The position numbers and the translations under genes are program-made. The notes below the pieces were generated by a model. It had not been told where the DNA came from and did no database searches. It saw only the letters and a list, made by a program, of their open reading frames with translations. From contig CAMPHB010000018.1 in the NCBI GenBank assembly GCA_946885755.1, positions 1 to 11,964 of the forward strand: 11,964 nt of DNA, given 5' to 3'. Positions 9,005 to 11,964 of the stretch are shown here, in pieces. Origin of the DNA: an uncultured Methylophaga sp. GTDB lineage: Bacteria; Pseudomonadota; Gammaproteobacteria; Nitrosococcales; Methylophagaceae. Position 1 is the first letter of the stretch. Each line of letters opens with the position of its first letter.

Positions 9005-9580
9005 ATGGACAACTGGATCATTGCCGGTCTGGGTAATCCCGGCTCCCAATATCAACACACCCGGCATAATGTCGGGTTCTGGTTGCTGGACCAGTTGGCC
9101 GCTGATTTCGGCGTATCGTTTAAAACCGATAGCCGCTTTCAGGGTGAGCTGGTTCAGCACACCACATCAGAAGCCAAAATCTGGCTGCTCAAACCACTAA
9201 CCTTTATGAACCGCAGCGGCCAATCGGTCGCAGCATTGGCCAATTTCTATAAAATTCCGCCTGAAAACCTGCTGGTGATCCATGATGAACTGGATTTGCC
9301 ACCCGGTACTATCCGTCTGAAAAAAGGCGGCGGCCATGGCGGGCATAACGGCCTGCGCGATATCATTGCGCAAAATGGTGGTCAAAAAGATTTTCTGCGT
9401 TGCCGGATCGGCATCGGCCATCCCGGTAACAGCAAACAAGTGTCTGATTATGTACTGAGTAAACCCTCAGCTGATGATCACCAGCAAATTCTGCACAGTA
9501 TCGACGATGCGCTGCGGGCGCTGCCGGATGTGCTTAATAACAAACTCGACAAAGCCATGAACTGGCTGCATTCACAATAG
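9005..9580 (+). CDS. pth: Peptidyl-tRNA hydrolase
   Basis: Pth cleaves the ester bond of peptidyl-tRNAs that drop off the ribosome, freeing tRNA for reuse. The product is 191 residues (E. coli 194). The active-site residues are all present, shifted by one from E. coli numbering: Asn11 in GLGNPG, the catalytic His21 in TRHNVGF, Asn69 in TFMNRSG, Asp94 in [11 protein letters not shown] and Asn115 in [12 protein letters not shown]. The remaining signature [10 protein letters not shown] is near 138. GGGAG (8995-8999), 5 bases before the ATG, is a good ribosome site. The pth TAG sits directly on the ychF ribosome site, 8 bases before its ATG, so pth and ychF are surely cotranscribed, as in E. coli. 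Confidence 0.97.
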   Translation: MDNWIIAGLGNPGSQYQHTRHNVGFWLLDQLAADFGVSFKTDSRFQGELVQHTTSEAKIWLLKPLTFMNRSGQSVAALANFYKIPPENLLVIHDELDLPPGTIRLKKGGGHGGHNGLRDIIAQNGGQKDFLRCRIGIGHPGNSKQVSDYVLSKPSADDHQQILHSIDDALRALPDVLNNKLDKAMNWLHSQ

Positions 9581-9588
9581 GATTTTTC

Positions 9589-10680
9589 ATGGGATTTAAA
9601 TGCGGCATCGTTGGTTTGCCCAATGTCGGTAAATCGACCTTATTTAACGCGCTGACCCAGGCCGGGATCGATGCGCAGAACTATCCGTTTTGCACCATTG
9701 AACCCAATGTCGGCATTGTGCCGGTGCCGGATCCGCGACTGGATAAACTGGAGGATATCGTCAAACCACAAAAGATCCTGCCGACTACCATGGAATTTGT
9801 GGATATCGCCGGTTTAGTGGCCGGTGCCTCCAAAGGTGAGGGGCTGGGCAATAAATTTCTGGCCAATATCCGCGAAACCGATGCCATTGCCCATGTGGTG
9901 CGCTGTTTTGAAGATGAAAACGTCGTGCATGTTGCCGGCAAAATAGCGCCGATTGATGATATCGAAGTCATCAATACCGAATTGGCACTGGCGGATTTGG
10001 AATCGGTTGAAAAAGCTATTCTGAAAACCGGCAAAGATGCCAAAGGCGGCGATAAAACCGCCAAAGCCCGGTTAACGTTGCTGGAACAAATGCGCGAACA
10101 TTTAGACAGTGGTCAGCCAGTGCGGGCGATGAATCTGGATGCCGATCAGCTGGATTTAATGACCGGCCTGCATTTGCTGACCATCAAACCCACTATGTAT
10201 ATCGCCAATGTTGCCGAAGACGGCTTTGATAATAATCCGGCACTGGATGCGGTAAAAGCCCTGGCTGAAAAAGAAAACGCCATTGTGGTGGCGATTTGTG
10301 CCGCCATTGAAGCTGAAATTGCCGATCTGGCCGATGAAGACAAAACTGAATTTCTGGCCGAGCTGGGTCAGGATGAACCGGGCCTCAACCGCGTGATTCG
10401 CAGCGGTTATCAGTTACTGGGTTTACAAACTTACTTCACAGCAGGTGTTAAAGAAGTCCGTGCCTGGACGGTAGAAGTCGGCGCCACCGCACCGGAAGGC
10501 GCTGGCGTTATTCATACCGATTTTCAGAAAGGTTTTATCCGCGCCGAAGTCATCAGTTATGACGACTTTGTGCAGTTTAACGGTGAGCAAGGTGCCAAAG
10601 ATGCTGGCAAATGGCGTTTAGAAGGCAAGGAATACATTATTAAAGACGGTGATGTGATGCATTTCCGGTTTAACGTGTAA
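9589..10680 (+). CDS. ychF: Ribosome-binding P-loop ATPase YchF (OLA1 family)
   Basis: YchF is a universally conserved member of the Obg group that prefers ATP to GTP and associates with ribosomes; in E. coli it dampens the oxidative stress response. The 363 residues equal E. coli YchF in length. The P-loop GLPNVGKST is at 9-17 and the G3 region [17 protein letters not shown] at 72-88. The specificity motif is NVAE (207-210), not the NKxD of GTPases, which explains ATP use. A coiled-coil stretch lies around 125-175. The C-terminal TGS-like domain includes [18 protein letters not shown] and ends in VMHFRFNV. Cys35, reported as the redox-sensitive residue in E. coli, is conserved (YPFCTIEPN). 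AGGA (9579-9582) gives a well-spaced ribosome site. Confidence 0.97.
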   Translation: MGFKCGIVGLPNVGKSTLFNALTQAGIDAQNYPFCTIEPNVGIVPVPDPRLDKLEDIVKPQKILPTTMEFVDIAGLVAGASKGEGLGNKFLANIRETDAIAHVVRCFEDENVVHVAGKIAPIDDIEVINTELALADLESVEKAILKTGKDAKGGDKTAKARLTLLEQMREHLDSGQPVRAMNLDADQLDLMTGLHLLTIKPTMYIANVAEDGFDNNPALDAVKALAEKENAIVVAICAAIEAEIADLADEDKTEFLAELGQDEPGLNRVIRSGYQLLGLQTYFTAGVKEVRAWTVEVGATAPEGAGVIHTDFQKGFIRAEVISYDDFVQFNGEQGAKDAGKWRLEGKEYIIKDGDVMHFRFNV

Positions 10681-10743
10681 AGCATTTGCCAGACGGACCG
10701 TCAGCTTGCAAACTATCAGAGTATTTTTTTGGATAAAAATCTG
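10681..10743 (+). other. ychF-pldA spacer, no clear signal
   Basis: This 63-base gap contains GACGGACCGTC (10692-10702), which can form only a 4-bp stem and is not followed by a T-run, so it is not a convincing terminator. A T8 tract (10723-10730) lies just before the pldA ribosome site. I see no well-spaced -35/-10 pair; whether pldA has its own promoter is open. Confidence 0.4.
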
Positions 10744-11832
10744 ATGTTTAAATGTTTTTTACCCGTTCTGCTGTTGTTTGCCGGCCTGCCGGTGGTGCAG
10801 GCGCAATCGGCTTTAGATGATTGTATGCTGACGCAAATGGGCATTGCCGATGACACCATGACTATTGGTGAAGTCCGGCAGTTATGCCGGGCGCAACTGG
10901 TACTCGACATTGAAGAGCAGGCAGCTGAACAGGCCGAGGCCCCGGACGAAGCAAACGATACCCCGGTTGCTTCGGGGATTAAAAACGATGTTGATGTCAC
11001 CATCGAAGATGACACCATTGCCACCGAAGACGGCTCAGCATTGACCCGCCGGGTGCTGCTGGAAAAAACCCAGGCACGCAATCCATTTGCGCTGATGCCC
11101 CACAAGCCTAACTACATTATCTTTGCCAACAATATGTCCAAGGCCAATGAAGATCCGTTTCAGCGTGACGATCCGGGTCGGGATTACAACTTTCAGCCCT
11201 GGGAAACCAAATTCCAAATCAGCTTAAAAACGCCGCTGGTACGCGGCATGTTCAATAACCGCGCTGACTTGTTTGTTGCCTATACCAATCGTTCGTTCTG
11301 GCAGCAATTTAATAAAGAAGGCTCGGAGCCGTTCCGAGATTCCAATCATGAACCGGAAGCCTGGCTGTCGTTTGGCAATGATTTTGAACTGTTTGGCTGG
11401 AAAAACTCGGTGAATCGTATTGGTATTTCGCATCAGTCCAACGGTCAGTCCGGCGAATTATCACGCAGCTGGAATCGGGTCTATGCCGATTTTATGGTGG
11501 AGCGCGGTGACTGGTATTTGTCATTTAAACCCTGGCTGCGGATTCAGGAAAGCGCCGATAACGACGATAATCCGGATATCGAAGACTATATGGGTAACTT
11601 TGAACTGGGCGCGGTGTATAAACTCGACGATCACAGCTTTGAAGCGATTGTCCGCAACAACCTCGATTTCGGCGAAAACTACGGCGCCATCCAGCTGGGC
11701 TGGAGTTTCCCGCTGACAGACCGGCTGCGTGGTTATGTGCAATGGTTTAATGGTTATGGCGAGAGCCTGATTGATTATGATGCCCATACCAATAGCATTG
11801 GCTTTGGTATTCAGCTCAGCGACTGGCTGTAA
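10744..11832 (+). CDS. pldA: Outer-membrane phospholipase A1 (OMPLA)
   Basis: OMPLA is a 12-stranded beta-barrel lipase, active as a calcium-dependent dimer, that destroys phospholipids misplaced in the outer leaflet. From ATG 10744 the protein is 362 residues. A signal peptide (1-20) ends VQA before Gln21. The barrel begins near KPNYIIF (121) and includes the hallmark ISHQSNGQSGELSRSWNRVY, with catalytic His230, Ser232 and Asn244 matching E. coli His142/Ser144/Asn156. DDNPDIEDYMG (274-284), NGYGESLIDYD and a C-terminal strand ending SDWL follow. Compared with E. coli (289) there is an extra acidic segment at about 21-105 with a Cys pair (27, 48). A TTG at 10729 would add five residues, but ATG gives a standard signal peptide, with GGAT (10731-10734) as a modest ribosome site. 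Confidence 0.94.
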   Translation: MFKCFLPVLLLFAGLPVVQAQSALDDCMLTQMGIADDTMTIGEVRQLCRAQLVLDIEEQAAEQAEAPDEANDTPVASGIKNDVDVTIEDDTIATEDGSALTRRVLLEKTQARNPFALMPHKPNYIIFANNMSKANEDPFQRDDPGRDYNFQPWETKFQISLKTPLVRGMFNNRADLFVAYTNRSFWQQFNKEGSEPFRDSNHEPEAWLSFGNDFELFGWKNSVNRIGISHQSNGQSGELSRSWNRVYADFMVERGDWYLSFKPWLRIQESADNDDNPDIEDYMGNFELGAVYKLDDHSFEAIVRNNLDFGENYGAIQLGWSFPLTDRLRGYVQWFNGYGESLIDYDAHTNSIGFGIQLSDWL

Positions 11833-11861
11833 GCGGTTTTAAATGGTTGATATTTAACCGC
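11833..11861. repeat. Imperfect inverted repeat between pldA and tRNA-Met
   Basis: GCGGTT(TT)AAAT and ATTTAACCGC form arms separated by 7 bases, with a two-base bulge in the left arm. It begins right after the pldA stop. There is no T-run after it, so it is not a classical terminator, though it could protect the pldA 3' end. The right arm and loop overlap the -35 box of the tRNA-Met promoter. Confidence 0.5.
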
Positions 11862-11887
11862 CGGCAACGTAAAATGCTCGGCTTCGT
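11847..11887 (+). promoter_or_regulatory. Sigma-70 promoter of tRNA-Met with a stringent-type discriminator
   Basis: TTGATA (11847-11852) and TAAAAT (11870-11875) are separated by exactly 17 bases; each differs from consensus at one position. The following GCTCGGC is GC-rich, typical of stable-RNA promoters repressed by ppGpp and DksA. Transcription should start around 11882, about 6 bases before the mature tRNA. Confidence 0.8.
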
Positions 11888-11964
11888 GGCTACATAGCTC
11901 AGTTGGTTAGAGCACATCACTCATAATGATGGGGTCCCTAGTTCGAATCTAGGTGTAGCCACCA
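11888..11964 (+). tRNA. Elongator tRNA-Met (anticodon CAT), CCA encoded
   Basis: Acceptor GGCTACA/TGTAGCC (11888-11894 with 11954-11960), D arm GCTC-AGTTGGTTA-GAGC, anticodon stem CATCA/TGATG with loop CTCATAA, variable loop GGGTC, T arm CCTAG-TTCGAAT-CTAGG, discriminator A and encoded CCA. The first pair G-C excludes an initiator tRNA. The body closely resembles E. coli metT (elongator Met) and differs from tRNA-Ile2 (ileX) in its anticodon stem, so Met is preferred over CAT-anticodon Ile. It ends exactly at the window edge; more tRNAs may follow. Confidence 0.96.

Noticed and set aside
9681..10064. Antisense serine-rich open frame of 127 codons inside ychF
   Set aside because: Low-complexity Ser/Ala-rich translation typical of the reverse complement of a well-biased coding frame.
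10692..10702. GACGGACCGTC as a terminator after ychF
   Set aside because: Only a 4-bp stem with a 3-base loop is possible and the T-run is about 20 bases away.
10729..10743. TTG 10729 as the pldA start
   Set aside because: ATG 10744 gives a normal signal peptide and has GGAT upstream; the TTG lies within that upstream region and lacks a ribosome site.

Overview
The window is a dense stretch of core chromosome from a gammaproteobacterium with roughly even base composition. Twelve protein genes and two tRNA genes fill almost all of it, and no gap exceeds about 125 bases. Every protein is recognisable. The order hemA-prfA, divergent from TPR lipoprotein-lolB-ispE-tRNA(Gln)-prs-rplY-pth-ychF, is the arrangement I know from Pseudomonas (PA4665 to PA4673). 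Protein details (OMPLA, LolB, CTC-type L25) also fit a Gram-negative gammaproteobacterium. I cannot name the genus; it is unlikely to be an enteric, because enterics lack the TPR gene beside lolB.

Layout. Left block (1-1363, + strand): the 3' part of tsaC, then hemF, overlapping by ATGA. Next block (1368-3719, - strand): hemA then prfA, tightly coupled and running tail to tail into hemF with only 4 bases between the stop codons. A 123-base divergent region (3720-3842) separates hemA from the long + strand block. That block holds a TPR outer-membrane lipoprotein (LbcA family), lolB and ispE, joined by 4-base start/stop overlaps, then tRNA-Gln and prs. A 104-base leader with a strong intrinsic terminator precedes rplY, followed by pth and ychF. 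pldA (outer-membrane phospholipase A) and tRNA-Met close the window. The tRNA-Met gene has its own near-consensus promoter with a GC-rich discriminator and ends on the last base.

How the genes fit together. Much of the content concerns tRNA and the ribosome: TsaC (t6A modification), RF1 (termination), GluTR (diverts Glu-tRNA to haem), L25 (5S rRNA), Pth (peptidyl-tRNA recycling), YchF (ribosome-associated ATPase), and tRNA-Gln and tRNA-Met. Haem synthesis is represented by its first committed step (HemA) and a late step (HemF). The envelope theme is LbcA, LolB and PldA; IspE (isoprenoids) and Prs (PRPP) are central metabolism.

I found no mobile element, CRISPR array, toxin-antitoxin pair or unknown defence-like system. 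The points most worth a second look are the terminator-bearing leader directly before rplY, the hemF/prfA junction where the usual neighbours aroE and prmC are both missing, the lipoprotein/LolB coupling, a small ORF abutting the lbcA start, and the acidic N-terminal region of PldA.
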